64,000 bases of DNA. Origin: Draconibacterium mangrovi (GTDB lineage Bacteria > Bacteroidota > Bacteroidia > Bacteroidales > Prolixibacteraceae). The notes below the pieces were generated by a model. That model did not search any database, had not been told where the DNA came from, and saw only the letters and a list, made by a program, of their open reading frames with translations. Made by a program: the position numbers and the translations under genes. Below, in pieces: positions 1 through 8,533 of this stretch. Each line of letters opens with the position of its first letter. The first letter of the stretch is position 1. The stretch spans positions 620,001 through 684,000 of the forward strand of contig NZ_JAAAGB010000001.1 in NCBI RefSeq assembly GCF_010586825.1. The letters run 5' to 3'.

Positions 1-1
1 C

Positions 2-463
2 GCCGGAGCTTTTTATCATTTCCTGGATGACGAGCAGGTGGAACTAATCGGAGTGGAAGCTGCCGGAAAAGGAGTTGACACCAACGAAACTGCAGCAACT
101 TTAACTGTTGGAACTCCCGGCGTCTTACACTCGAGCCGAACTGTATTAATGCAAAATGAGGACGGACAAATTACCGAACCATATTCCATCTCTGCCGGAC
201 TGGATTACCCGGGAATAGGGCCGTTACATGCGCACCTTTTTAAAACCGGTCGAGCAAAGTTTCTGGCTGCCACCGACGAGGAAGTTTTACAGGCAGTGTT
301 GCTGCTAACACAAAAAGAAGGCATTATTCCGGCACTGGAATCAGCTCATGCGCTTGCGGCACTGGATAAAATAAAAATGAATCCTGACGATGTGAATGTG
401 ATTAACCTTTCGGGCAGTGGAAACAAGGATATGGAAACTTACCTGGATTATTTTGGATATTAA
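2..463 (+). CDS. trpB: Tryptophan synthase beta chain, C-terminal part (5' end outside window)
   Basis: The open frame runs in from the window edge, so only about the last 153 residues are seen. It carries the TrpB signatures IGVEAAGKG, SISAGLDYPGIGP, ESAHALAAL and NLSGSGNKD; the serine of the last motif corresponds to the residue that contacts the pyridine nitrogen of PLP in known TrpB. TrpB condenses indole and serine into tryptophan in the alpha2beta2 complex in the cytoplasm. The PLP lysine and the glycine-rich phosphate loop lie upstream, outside the window. trpA follows after 42 bases, the usual order of a trp operon. The gap holds two near-copies of a CTTCCGACT-like 12-mer and no terminator, so the two genes are probably co-transcribed. 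Confidence 0.96.
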   Translation, partial: AGAFYHFLDDEQVELIGVEAAGKGVDTNETAATLTVGTPGVLHSSRTVLMQNEDGQITEPYSISAGLDYPGIGPLHAHLFKTGRAKFLAATDEEVLQAVLLLTQKEGIIPALESAHALAALDKIKMNPDDVNVINLSGSGNKDMETYLDYFGY

Positions 464-505
464 CCTCGGACTTCCGACTTCGGGCTTCCGACTATTTCAA
501 TAAAA

Positions 506-1288
506 ATGAACAACAGAATCAATCAACTTTTCGAAAGAAAAAAAGAAAACATACTCTCGGTATATTTTACTGCCGGGTTCCCCAATCTGAACGATACCGT
601 TGAAATTATTCAGCAGCTGGAAAAAAATGGCGTCGACCTCATCGAAATTGGTATGCCTTTTTCCGATCCTACAGCTGACGGTCCAACCATTCAGCGCACC
701 AGCGAAATTGCCTTAAAAAACGGCATGTCAATCAAAGTACTTTTCGAGCAATTAAAAACCATTCGTGAATCGGTTTCTATACCACTGGTTTTAATGGGAT
801 ACTTAAATCCTGTATATCAATATGGCGTAGAAAAGTTTTGCCAAAAGTGCAACGAAATTGGCATAGACGGAACAATTCTGCCCGACCTTCCGTTGGATGA
901 GTTTGAAGCAAACTACAAAACTATATTTGAACAAAACAACCTGCACAATATTTTGCTGATTACGCCACAAACGTCGGAAGCACGCATTCGACAGATCGAT
1001 GATGCCAGCGAAGGATTTATTTACATGGTGTCATCGTCGTCGACAACAGGTGCCGGCAAAAAAGTGGAAGATTTCCATGCGGACTATTTTGAGCGCATTC
1101 AGGCAATGAATCTCAAAAATCCGCGCCTTATCGGGTTTGGAATTTCGGATAATGCCACATTTACAAATGCCTGTAAATATGCCAGCGGAGCCATTATCGG
1201 AAGTGCCTTTGTAAGTTCATTCAGCGAGGAAGTAAAAACTGCCGATTCGGTTGCCCAATTTGTAAAAAACATGCTAACGGCCGACTAA
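506..1288 (+). CDS. trpA: Tryptophan synthase alpha chain
   Basis: A 260-residue protein of normal TrpA length that cleaves indole-3-glycerol phosphate to indole and glyceraldehyde 3-phosphate; indole is channelled to TrpB. The TIM-barrel motifs are clear: LIEIGMPFSDPTADGP contains the two catalytic acids, Glu47 and Asp58 (equivalent to E49 and D60 in E. coli), the mobile loop SSSTTGAGKK lies near residue 178, and GFGISDNA near residue 211 is the phosphate-binding loop. The ATG start is preceded by an A-rich stretch as is common in Bacteroidota. It is the last gene of the trp operon here: after the stop comes 200 bases without a gene. All key residues are present, so it should be active. Confidence 0.97.
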   Translation: MNNRINQLFERKKENILSVYFTAGFPNLNDTVEIIQQLEKNGVDLIEIGMPFSDPTADGPTIQRTSEIALKNGMSIKVLFEQLKTIRESVSIPLVLMGYLNPVYQYGVEKFCQKCNEIGIDGTILPDLPLDEFEANYKTIFEQNNLHNILLITPQTSEARIRQIDDASEGFIYMVSSSSTTGAGKKVEDFHADYFERIQAMNLKNPRLIGFGISDNATFTNACKYASGAIIGSAFVSSFSEEVKTADSVAQFVKNMLTAD

Positions 1289-1488
1289 TGTGTGACTGCT
1301 AAAAGTTTAACAAAAATAAATGTTCTGAAACATGATTTAGGTAGAACCGATCTAAATAACACATGCTCAGCGTAATAGAATGTGGTCGCTGAAAAAGACT
1401 CGTTAATTAGTGTTAAAGGATATTTTACAGCATACTTTAATTCAATTTTGGATGTTATTTTTAGTAACGAACAATAAAAGAAGAAGCC

Positions 1489-1680
1489 ATGTTAGAATAC
1501 GCAAAAGTAATTCTACCCAAAGTTAGTTTTAGCAAAGAATTGTTCAGTAAAGAGTTATCCAAATGCATTAACTGGGTAGAGCCCGATCAGTTGCAGAACT
1601 TACGCAACTGGTGCTATGAAAATTTTAAAGAGATGTACCCCGATGTACTGGCAGAAGCATTTGCCGGCATCGCGGCTTAA
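1489..1680 (+). CDS. Small 63-residue protein of unknown function
   Basis: A short acidic/basic mixed protein beginning MLEYAKVILPKVSF with repeated SKELF/SKELSK segments, two Cys (near residues 26 and 42), and an aromatic C-terminal half (NWVEPDQLQNLRNWCYENF). No signal peptide or membrane segment is visible, so it is probably cytosolic. An A-rich, purine-rich AGAAGAAGCC stretch lies just before the ATG and a strong terminator follows 11 bases after the stop, so it looks like an independent expressed unit. I recall similar short proteins starting MLEYAKVILPKVSF in Bacteroidota, but I can give no function. It is helical by composition and could be a regulatory or adaptor protein. Confidence 0.8.
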   Translation: MLEYAKVILPKVSFSKELFSKELSKCINWVEPDQLQNLRNWCYENFKEMYPDVLAEAFAGIAA

Positions 1681-1691
1681 AGTATTAACCG

Positions 1692-1716
1692 GGCGGGATT
1701 TTATCCCGCCTTTTTT
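1692..1716 (+). terminator. Intrinsic terminator after the 63-residue gene
   Basis: Perfect 8-bp stem GGCGGGAT/ATCCCGCC with a TTT loop, followed by six T. The convergent GNAT gene ends 6 bases further on; on its strand the stem is followed by a weaker T tract. Confidence 0.9.
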
Positions 1717-1721
1717 ATGCT

Positions 1722-2198
1722 TCAAAGTTTTTTAATCATCCAAATATCGCAGCCCGTATGCCCCGAATCACCTAATGGCTTATCCAGTTGTTCAAATCCT
1801 GCCCGTTCGTACATTCCCACCGCATTATCAAACTCTGGCAAGGTTTCAATGTATATTTCGGAATAACCCAGTTCTTTTGCCGACTCGATACTTTGTTCCA
1901 TTAATACCGTGCCCAAACCTTTTCCCCGGGCTTTTGCCAACAGGTAAAACTTTACCAATTCAGCGCAGCCTTTGGGCAAACCAACGGTAGGGTAAATGCC
2001 GCAACATCCTAAAACATCGCCATCCTTCTCTGCTACCCAGAGAACCGATTTCTCATTCTGAAACAGCTCATACAAGTTATCGGTAGTTGGATCGGAAAAG
2101 ACAGTTCCTTGCCGCGGAGCATCGTACTCAATAAAAGCTGCTCTTATTAAATCGGCTAGGTGTTTATTATCTGATTTTTGGACTTTTCTAATCTTCAT
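1722..2198 (-). CDS. GNAT-family N-acetyltransferase
   Basis: A 158-residue single-domain acetyltransferase. The acetyl-CoA pyrophosphate loop is KARGKGLGTVLM (residues 89-100, R-x-x-G-x-G type) following the beta4 strand CAELVKFYLL, and the C-terminal region has the family pattern AVGMYERAGFEQL. It would transfer an acetyl group from acetyl-CoA to an amine; the substrate cannot be told from sequence. It stands alone: convergent with the 63-residue gene on its 3' side and separated from the SusC leader on its 5' side. A frame on the opposite strand is only its shadow. Confidence 0.9.
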   Translation of the reverse strand: MKIRKVQKSDNKHLADLIRAAFIEYDAPRQGTVFSDPTTDNLYELFQNEKSVLWVAEKDGDVLGCCGIYPTVGLPKGCAELVKFYLLAKARGKGLGTVLMEQSIESAKELGYSEIYIETLPEFDNAVGMYERAGFEQLDKPLGDSGHTGCDIWMIKKL

Positions 2199-2958
2199 TT
2201 TTCAATCATTATCGGATATGTACCCCTGAAGTTCAACACCTTCAATATACAGGATTATCGAAGTGTGCGTTTACGACAAACGCTTATTTTGCACTATAAT
2301 TCATTATGGATTTAAAAATAATGGATTTTATGATACATCAAAAAATATTATCAGCATACATTTCGCAGGTTCGGTAAATCTATATGAATCGTTAATTTGG
2401 CTTATCCATTTAAAATTGATCACGAAACGCACCCGTTTTACGGTTACCAACATTCTTTCGTCTGCCAATACCCCTTTTATGTCAGCCAACAACATCCTTT
2501 TCGGCTTTTGTTCTCATATCTACCGTTTATTTCCATTTATCGCTTTGTGCTTACCGTTGGTTGATAAAAATTACGGCGTATCGCAGCATTCTGTAAGTTT
2601 GATCAAAAAGCTAAAAATCCGGCAAACGCTAAACAGCTCAAACCGGCACGTAAACAACATTAAACAGGGGATTCGGGGAATTAGAAACGTTAACAGCGGC
2701 ACTCCATTTTTTTTACATAGAAACAGAATTAAACAGCATTTAAAATGTAAAAAGTGCAATTATCTGGCCGGCTGGCAGATAATAAACTCCCGTTTCCCCG
2801 ACGGGAGTTTTCTTTTGGAAATCACAAAAGCGAAGGGTAATAACGCTTGAGTATGAATATAAGTTTTATCGGTGAAACGAACACGGAAATTCTTACCCAA
2901 AAGTAAGGAGAGAAATGCACGTTCCACATGATAGTTTAACATCTACAATTTGAATCAT
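2199..2958 (+). other. Long gene-free leader region upstream of susC
   Basis: This 760-base stretch holds no convincing gene. A 195-codon frame across 2263-2850 has no family resemblance and runs through a terminator-like hairpin, so I reject it. Visible structure: an inverted repeat GCGTTT-ACGAC-AAACGC at 2267-2283; a bulged hairpin ATCTG..CAGAT at 2762-2780; and the strong hairpin with T tail listed separately. The last 142 bases before susC are A-rich. The region looks like a long 5' untranslated leader or a separate small RNA followed by the susC promoter. Confidence 0.5.
2784..2816 (+). terminator. Terminator or attenuator hairpin upstream of susC
   Basis: Perfect 10-bp stem AAACTCCCGT/ACGGGAGTTT, loop TTCCCCG, then TCTTTT on the plus strand. 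It sits 142 bases before the susC start with no gene upstream on that strand, so it either ends a small RNA or acts as a leader attenuator. Confidence 0.7.
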
Positions 2959-5900
2959 ATGAAAAAACTACTTCTATTAGTTGTGGCTTTGTTTTGTGGA
3001 GTGGGAATACTATTCGCCCAAACAAAGCAAATTAGGGGAACGGTTACTTCATCCGAAGATGGACTACCCATTCCCGGTGTTTCGGTTGCCGTAAAAGGAA
3101 CTACTACCGGAACCACTACCGACCTGGACGGTAACTATACGTTAACCGTGCCTGTCGATGAAATCCTTATTTTCTCCTTTGTTGGAATGAAACGCGAGGA
3201 AGTCCCCGTCACCGATGCTATGGTTTACAACGTTACACTTGAACCTGATGTAATTGGTGTTGACGAAGTTATGGTTGTGGCCTACGGTACTGCTAAAAAG
3301 GAATCGTTTACAGGCTCGGCCCAGGTGGTTGACAACGAAATGCTGCAAAAGCGGCCCGTTGCCGATATTTCGAAGGCTTTGGAAGGACAGGTAGCCGGTG
3401 TTCAAACCACCTCCGGAACCGGACAACCCGGCGAAGGAGCGGAAATCGTTATTCGAGGTTTTGGCTCCATTAACTCCAGCAACAATCCGCTGTATGTAGT
3501 TGATGGTGTGCCTTTCGATGGTAACCTGAACTCGATAAACCCGGGCGATATTGAGTCGATGACCATTTTGAAAGATGCTTCGGCCGGTGCGCTTTACGGA
3601 TCGCGTGGTGCGAACGGAGTTGTGGTGATTACCACTAAAAAAGGCCAGTCGAAAGAATTGTCGGTGGAATTAAAAGCCACTTACGGATTTTCGAACCGTG
3701 CTATTAAACCATACGAAACACTTGGCACAGCCGATTTTATCGAAGCTTCGTTCCAGGGTTATAAGAATGCGTTGATCTACACCGATGGTGTTCATCCTGA
3801 TTTGGCCGGCCCGATGGCCGTTGACGCCTTAAGAGGAAGCAGCGGTATTTTTGGTGCCAACGAAATGTACAATCCATACAACATGCCGGTTTCTGAATTA
3901 ATCGATCCGCAAACCGGCCGGGTTAATCCTTCGGCTAAATTGCTTTACGAATCAAACTGGCTTGATGAAGTGACCAACGACAATGCAACACGTCAGGAAT
4001 ATCAGTTGTTTATTAATGGTGGCTCCGACAACTCACAGGTTTACGCATCAGTAGCATACCTAAAAGATGAAGGTTTGCTGAAAACCACCGATTTCGAACG
4101 TATCTCCGGAAGGATTGGCGCAGAGCTGACTCCAAAAAACTGGTTTAAATACGGCGGTAATGTCAACTTCTCAAAAACAGAAACCAATTACCTGGGTTAC
4201 GATGGTACCACATCCAACTCAAACGTTTGGTATTCGGCGCAGTTTATGGCACCTATTTACCCGGTTTATCTGCAAGATGAAAATGGCAGTCCTATACTCT
4301 CGGAAACAGGCGAGAAACAGTTCGACTATGGTTTAACCCGTCCGTCGGGTGCCAACCCGAACTGGAACCCTGTGGCAACTTTGTATGAAGATGCTTACGA
4401 AACTACTGCCGACAACCTGTCGGGAAGATTCCATTTAAATCTGTTGGGTAGTGGACTTGGCAGTTCTTTCGACGGAGTATCATTTACCACAAACGTAGGT
4501 TTCGATTACATAAATACCAATCAAACCGTATACTGGAATCCTGATTTTGGTAATGCAGCCAATATTGGCGGTTACCTCGATAAAACGAACACCCGTAGCC
4601 TGTCGTACACCATTAACCAACTGTTGCGTTACGAAAAAGACTTTGGTAAACACAGTATTAATGTGTTGGCTGGCCACGAGTTTTATAAACTTACCATTAA
4701 CGAACTGGAAGGTTCAAAATCGGGCTTCCCCTACTCAGGAATTAAAGAACTGGCTCCGGGATCAACCACTTCGGGACTTACTTCGTTCGAGGATAATTAT
4801 TCCATCGAATCGTTCCTGAGCAATGTTACTTACGACTTTGCTGACCGATATTACCTCTCTGCAAGTTTCCGTACCGATGGTTCATCGCGTTTCCACAAAG
4901 ATTTCCGCTGGGGTAACTTCTGGTCGGTTGGTGGATCGTGGCGTATCAGCGAAGAAAGTTTTATGCAAGAAATGACTTTCATCGACAACCTGAAACTGAA
5001 AGCCAGTTACGGAAAACAGGGTAACGACAATATTGGTACTTATTATGGCTGGCAGTCGCTTTATAACCTCGACTGGGCCAATGCCAACCTCAATGGAGCA
5101 CTACTTTCATCGCTCGAAAATACATCGATTAAATGGGAAGAAAACAACAACTTTAACGTAGGTGTTGATGCCGTTCTTTTCGATCGTTTTGATATTAGTT
5201 TTGAATATTACCGCCGCCGCACCGTGGATATGCTTATGGAAAAACCAATGGCTACATCGCTTGGTTTCGACAGCTACTGGGCCAATGTTGGCGAGATGCT
5301 GAACACAGGTTTCGAGTTCAATGCGAACCTGAACATCATCACCAATCCGAACTTTGTTTGGAATGCCAACCTGAACCTTACCACTTTAAGCAACGAAATT
5401 GTTGAGCTGGATGGCGAAACAGATCAAATTGTTAACGGTAATATTATTCAGCGAAAAGGTGCAGAAATTAACTCGTACTACCTGGCACAATCTGCCGGAG
5501 TGGATCCTGCAACCGGAGCGCAGCTGTACTGGGTTTACGACCTTGATGCTGATGGAAAACCGGGCGACTCCTATCTTTCTGATGATTTCCAGAAAGCGTC
5601 GCAAAGTAAACGGATATCGGGCAGCCGTATCCCCGACTTTTACGGTGGTTTTGGCAGTAACTTCAAAATTTACAAAAACTTTGACGTTTCGTTCATGACC
5701 ACTTTCTCGGTTGGAGGAGAAGTGTATGAGAGTGTTTATTCAAACCTGATGAACCCGATTTACATCGGTACCAACTACGCAGCAAATGTAGAACGTGCCT
5801 GGAGAAAGCCCGGCGATGTAACCGATATTCCACGTATTCAGAACGGAACCGGTTTCTCGCGTCCGTTTACCGACAGCCAACTGATCGATGCATCGTACTT

Positions 5901-6114
5901 TTCAATAAAGAATATTACGGTAGGTTATACACTTCCTAAATCCATTCTGCAAAATGTGGGTATCGAAAGTGTTCGTGCTTATGTGGCAGTGGACAACCTG
6001 GCCATTTTCTCTCATCTCGATGGAATGAATCCGCAGTTTGACTTTACCGGAACTACAGATTTTTCATACACTCCTGTGAGAACGAGTCTTTTCGGAATTG
6101 AATTAAAATTTTAA
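2959..6114 (+). CDS. SusC/RagA-family TonB-dependent outer-membrane receptor
   Basis: A 1051-residue TonB-dependent transporter. It starts at the ATG of MKKLLLLVVALFC, which gives a clean signal peptide (cleavage near LFAQ); an in-frame TTG nine bases upstream is less likely. Domains in order: a carboxypeptidase-like regulatory domain (IRGTVTSSEDGLPIPGVSV to about residue 105), the plug with VMVVAYGT, NNPLYVVDGVPFDG and DASAGALYGSRGANGVVVITT, then a 22-strand barrel ending in the aromatic FGIELKF. With SusD it imports a large nutrient, typically a glycan or peptide fragment, powered by TonB. It heads a three-gene operon with susD 12 bases on. No glycoside hydrolase, sigma factor or hybrid regulator is adjacent, so the substrate is unknown. 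Confidence 0.97.
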   Translation: MKKLLLLVVALFCGVGILFAQTKQIRGTVTSSEDGLPIPGVSVAVKGTTTGTTTDLDGNYTLTVPVDEILIFSFVGMKREEVPVTDAMVYNVTLEPDVIGVDEVMVVAYGTAKKESFTGSAQVVDNEMLQKRPVADISKALEGQVAGVQTTSGTGQPGEGAEIVIRGFGSINSSNNPLYVVDGVPFDGNLNSINPGDIESMTILKDASAGALYGSRGANGVVVITTKKGQSKELSVELKATYGFSNRAIKPYETLGTADFIEASFQGYKNALIYTDGVHPDLAGPMAVDALRGSSGIFGANEMYNPYNMPVSELIDPQTGRVNPSAKLLYESNWLDEVTNDNATRQEYQLFINGGSDNSQVYASVAYLKDEGLLKTTDFERISGRIGAELTPKNWFKYGGNVNFSKTETNYLGYDGTTSNSNVWYSAQFMAPIYPVYLQDENGSPILSETGEKQFDYGLTRPSGANPNWNPVATLYEDAYETTADNLSGRFHLNLLGSGLGSSFDGVSFTTNVGFDYINTNQTVYWNPDFGNAANIGGYLDKTNTRSLSYTINQLLRYEKDFGKHSINVLAGHEFYKLTINELEGSKSGFPYSGIKELAPGSTTSGLTSFEDNYSIESFLSNVTYDFADRYYLSASFRTDGSSRFHKDFRWGNFWSVGGSWRISEESFMQEMTFIDNLKLKASYGKQGNDNIGTYYGWQSLYNLDWANANLNGALLSSLENTSIKWEENNNFNVGVDAVLFDRFDISFEYYRRRTVDMLMEKPMATSLGFDSYWANVGEMLNTGFEFNANLNIITNPNFVWNANLNLTTLSNEIVELDGETDQIVNGNIIQRKGAEINSYYLAQSAGVDPATGAQLYWVYDLDADGKPGDSYLSDDFQKASQSKRISGSRIPDFYGGFGSNFKIYKNFDVSFMTTFSVGGEVYESVYSNLMNPIYIGTNYAANVERAWRKPGDVTDIPRIQNGTGFSRPFTDSQLIDASYFSIKNITVGYTLPKSILQNVGIESVRAYVAVDNLAIFSHLDGMNPQFDFTGTTDFSYTPVRTSLFGIELKF

Positions 6115-6126
6115 AACAAACAGATC

Positions 6127-7707
6127 ATGAAAATAGATAAAATCCTTATCCTGTTATTTCTGGTGGTTGCAGGATTTGCCTGCCAGGATGAACTGGACAC
6201 AAACCCTACAGACAGTACATCGGGAGATGTTTTATTCTCCGATGTTCAGAAAGCGAATGTGGCGCTTAACGGAATTTACCGCGCCATGTACGTGGCCGAC
6301 GAGTGGTCGGTAAACTGGGCCGACGAAGAGTTCGGAGTTACAGCGTTTTTGCTTACCTACGACCTTATGGGCGACGATATGGTACAAAACGAAGGCGGTA
6401 GCGGCTGGTTCTGGTTCGATTATATGTACAATGTAAAATCGGATTATACACACAAAAGCGGCCGTCCTTATTCGGTGTGGTTTTTCTACTATACAGTAAT
6501 TTCAAATGCCAACTCAATTATTGCATCACAGGAAGTTTTAACCGGTGCACCATCGGAGATCAGCAGCCTTATCGGGCAGGCCTACGCTTTGCGTGCTTAT
6601 GCTTATTTCAGCCTTATCCGTTTCTATCAGCAAACTTATGTAGGTAACGAAAATGCTCCAGGAGTTCCGATTTATACCGAACCAACTACCAACGCTTCGG
6701 AAGGAAGTCCGAGAGGAACGGTAGCAGATGTTTACACACAAATTGATGCTGATCTTCAGCAGGCACTCACCTTGCTCGATCCAGATGTGGCAGCACCACG
6801 TATTCATCCGTCGCATATCGATTATTACGTGGCCAACGGATTAAAAGCACAGGTTGCCCTGGAAAAACAAGATTGGCCAACCGCCGAATCGGCAGCTACA
6901 ATGGCCATGAGCGGAGGTACAACAATGCTTTCGCGCGAGAATCTGGCAAACGGTTTTGGATTTAACGATGCCAACGCAGGAGCAGTGCTTTGGGGCCTGC
7001 AAATTATTGCCGAGCAAATATCTGACACCGAATCCTTGTTTGGACACATGGATGCCAGTACATCATCGTATGCCGAAAACGCACGAAAATGTGTGAGCTC
7101 GTGGTTATACGACCAAATGGCGGACTCCGATGTAAGAAAACAAATGTGGTGGAACGGCCCGCTGGAAGTAGATGAACCACTGGGAACTCAGTTGAGTTAC
7201 AACCAGTTTAAATTCCGTTTCTCAGATCCTACAAATGCTTTGGGCGATTATATTCTGATGCGTCACGAAGAAATGATGCTGATAAAAGCAGAAGCACTTT
7301 GTATGCAAAACCGATTTGGTGAAGCACGAACCATTCTTACTGAACTGATGGAAGAACGCGATCCGAATTACGATATTACGGGATTGACAGATGCCAGTAC
7401 ACTAACCGTAAACGATGCAAACGGCCCAACAACTCCGCTTGGAGGTTCATCAACCTTACTCGACGAAATTATCCTGCAACGACGCATTGAATTGTGGGGC
7501 GAAGTAGGCCGTATTCTTGATATTAAACGTTTAAAAACGGGTTTCTCGCGCGATTTCGAAGGCAGTAACCACACACAAAAACTACTGTCGCGCAATACAC
7601 TCGATCCGGAATATCCTGATTTTGTGATGTCGATACCACAATCGGAATTTGACGGGAATAAAAATATGGACGAGGTGAGTGATCAGAATCCATGGGCTGA
7701 CAATTAA
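6127..7707 (+). CDS. SusD/RagB-family outer-membrane lipoprotein
   Basis: A 526-residue surface lipoprotein that forms the lid of the SusC barrel and binds the nutrient. The signal ends in the lipobox GFAC with Cys19 as lipid site, followed by the acidic DELD that favours surface export in Bacteroidota. SusD hallmarks are the N-terminal ANVALNGIYRAMY helix, the TPR-like core with LIGQAYALRAYAYFSLIRFY and QVALEKQDWPTAESAA, and the C-terminal QRRIELWGEVGRILDIKRL followed by a loop-rich ligand region. It lies 12 bases after susC and 11 before the next lipoprotein gene, so it is the middle gene of the operon. Confidence 0.96.
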   Translation: MKIDKILILLFLVVAGFACQDELDTNPTDSTSGDVLFSDVQKANVALNGIYRAMYVADEWSVNWADEEFGVTAFLLTYDLMGDDMVQNEGGSGWFWFDYMYNVKSDYTHKSGRPYSVWFFYYTVISNANSIIASQEVLTGAPSEISSLIGQAYALRAYAYFSLIRFYQQTYVGNENAPGVPIYTEPTTNASEGSPRGTVADVYTQIDADLQQALTLLDPDVAAPRIHPSHIDYYVANGLKAQVALEKQDWPTAESAATMAMSGGTTMLSRENLANGFGFNDANAGAVLWGLQIIAEQISDTESLFGHMDASTSSYAENARKCVSSWLYDQMADSDVRKQMWWNGPLEVDEPLGTQLSYNQFKFRFSDPTNALGDYILMRHEEMMLIKAEALCMQNRFGEARTILTELMEERDPNYDITGLTDASTLTVNDANGPTTPLGGSSTLLDEIILQRRIELWGEVGRILDIKRLKTGFSRDFEGSNHTQKLLSRNTLDPEYPDFVMSIPQSEFDGNKNMDEVSDQNPWADN

Positions 7708-7718
7708 AAATTACGATT

Positions 7719-8477
7719 ATGAAGAAAATACAATTAGCACTATTGGTTTTTGTTCTGGCCTTAACAGCATGCGACCAGGACAATATCGGAGAACTCTACG
7801 AGACCGATGCGTATGTAGCTTTTAGCTCTTCCATCGTGGTCAACAATCTCCTTACATCCGAAAATAATTATTCAGTAAGCGTACAGGTTGTGCGTACTGA
7901 TGGAACCGGAACAGAAACGGTTGGCATCAGCCTTGAACCAAACGATAACATTGATGGCATATTTGAGCTGGAAAGCAATACGGTAACTTTTAACGATGGT
8001 GAAACAGTTGCTTATGCCAAAATTGTTCCGCTGGTACCTCCTACCGGAATTGCACCGGGTGTTACTTTTAATTTTAACCTGAGTTTAAGCGATGCAACGG
8101 TATCGGAGTTTTTTGGAACAACGACATACAAAGCTACTTTGAAACTTGATTTCACAGCCATTGGCACCGGAACATTCGACTCGCCATTTTGGGGCGAGGT
8201 ATTGCAACCCGAAATGTACGAAGCCAGCCTTGGCACAGTGCAGTTGTACAAAACAATAGGCTTGTACGAAAGTGGTTATGATATTATTTTCATTGTAGAT
8301 GGAACAACAGTAACCGTTAATGCCCAGCCGGCATGGTACTACGACGATGAATACGGCGAAGTATATGTTGAAGGTAGCGGCACCATTGACGGCAATGTTA
8401 TTTCGGTAACGCTAACACACTTTATTCCTGATGTGTATGCCTGGGATTCATCGGTTGAGGTTTTGACTTTACCATAA
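7719..8477 (+). CDS. Lipoprotein of the SusCD operon (Calx-beta/DUF4843-like N-terminus)
   Basis: A 252-residue lipoprotein (lipobox LTAC, Cys18, then DQD). The first 130 residues have the alternating strand pattern and the TVTFNDGETVAYAKI segment seen in Calx-beta-like or DUF4843-like beta-sandwich domains that often follow SusD genes; the second half is rich in Tyr, Trp and Gly and is unassigned. By position it should be an accessory surface-exposed binding protein, like SusE or SusF, for the substrate of the preceding pair. It is the last gene of the operon, ending at a terminator. Domain assignment is by pattern only; the location and lipid anchor are well supported. Confidence 0.85.
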   Translation: MKKIQLALLVFVLALTACDQDNIGELYETDAYVAFSSSIVVNNLLTSENNYSVSVQVVRTDGTGTETVGISLEPNDNIDGIFELESNTVTFNDGETVAYAKIVPLVPPTGIAPGVTFNFNLSLSDATVSEFFGTTTYKATLKLDFTAIGTGTFDSPFWGEVLQPEMYEASLGTVQLYKTIGLYESGYDIIFIVDGTTVTVNAQPAWYYDDEYGEVYVEGSGTIDGNVISVTLTHFIPDVYAWDSSVEVLTLP

Positions 8478-8502
8478 CGAATCTAACCAAAGATAAACAC
8501 TT

Positions 8503-8533
8503 AAAAGGGTTGCCTGACAGGCAGCCCTTTTCT
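8503..8533. terminator. Bidirectional terminator between the SusCD operon and a convergent lipoprotein gene
   Basis: Stem AAAAGGGTTGCCTG/CAGGCAGCCCTTTT (13 pairs plus one G-T) with a very small loop and A/T tracts on both sides, so it can stop transcription from either direction. Confidence 0.88.

Noticed and set aside
2263-2850. A 195-codon open frame upstream of susC
   Set aside because: No family resemblance, no plausible start context, and a strong terminator-like hairpin lies inside it at 2784-2816.
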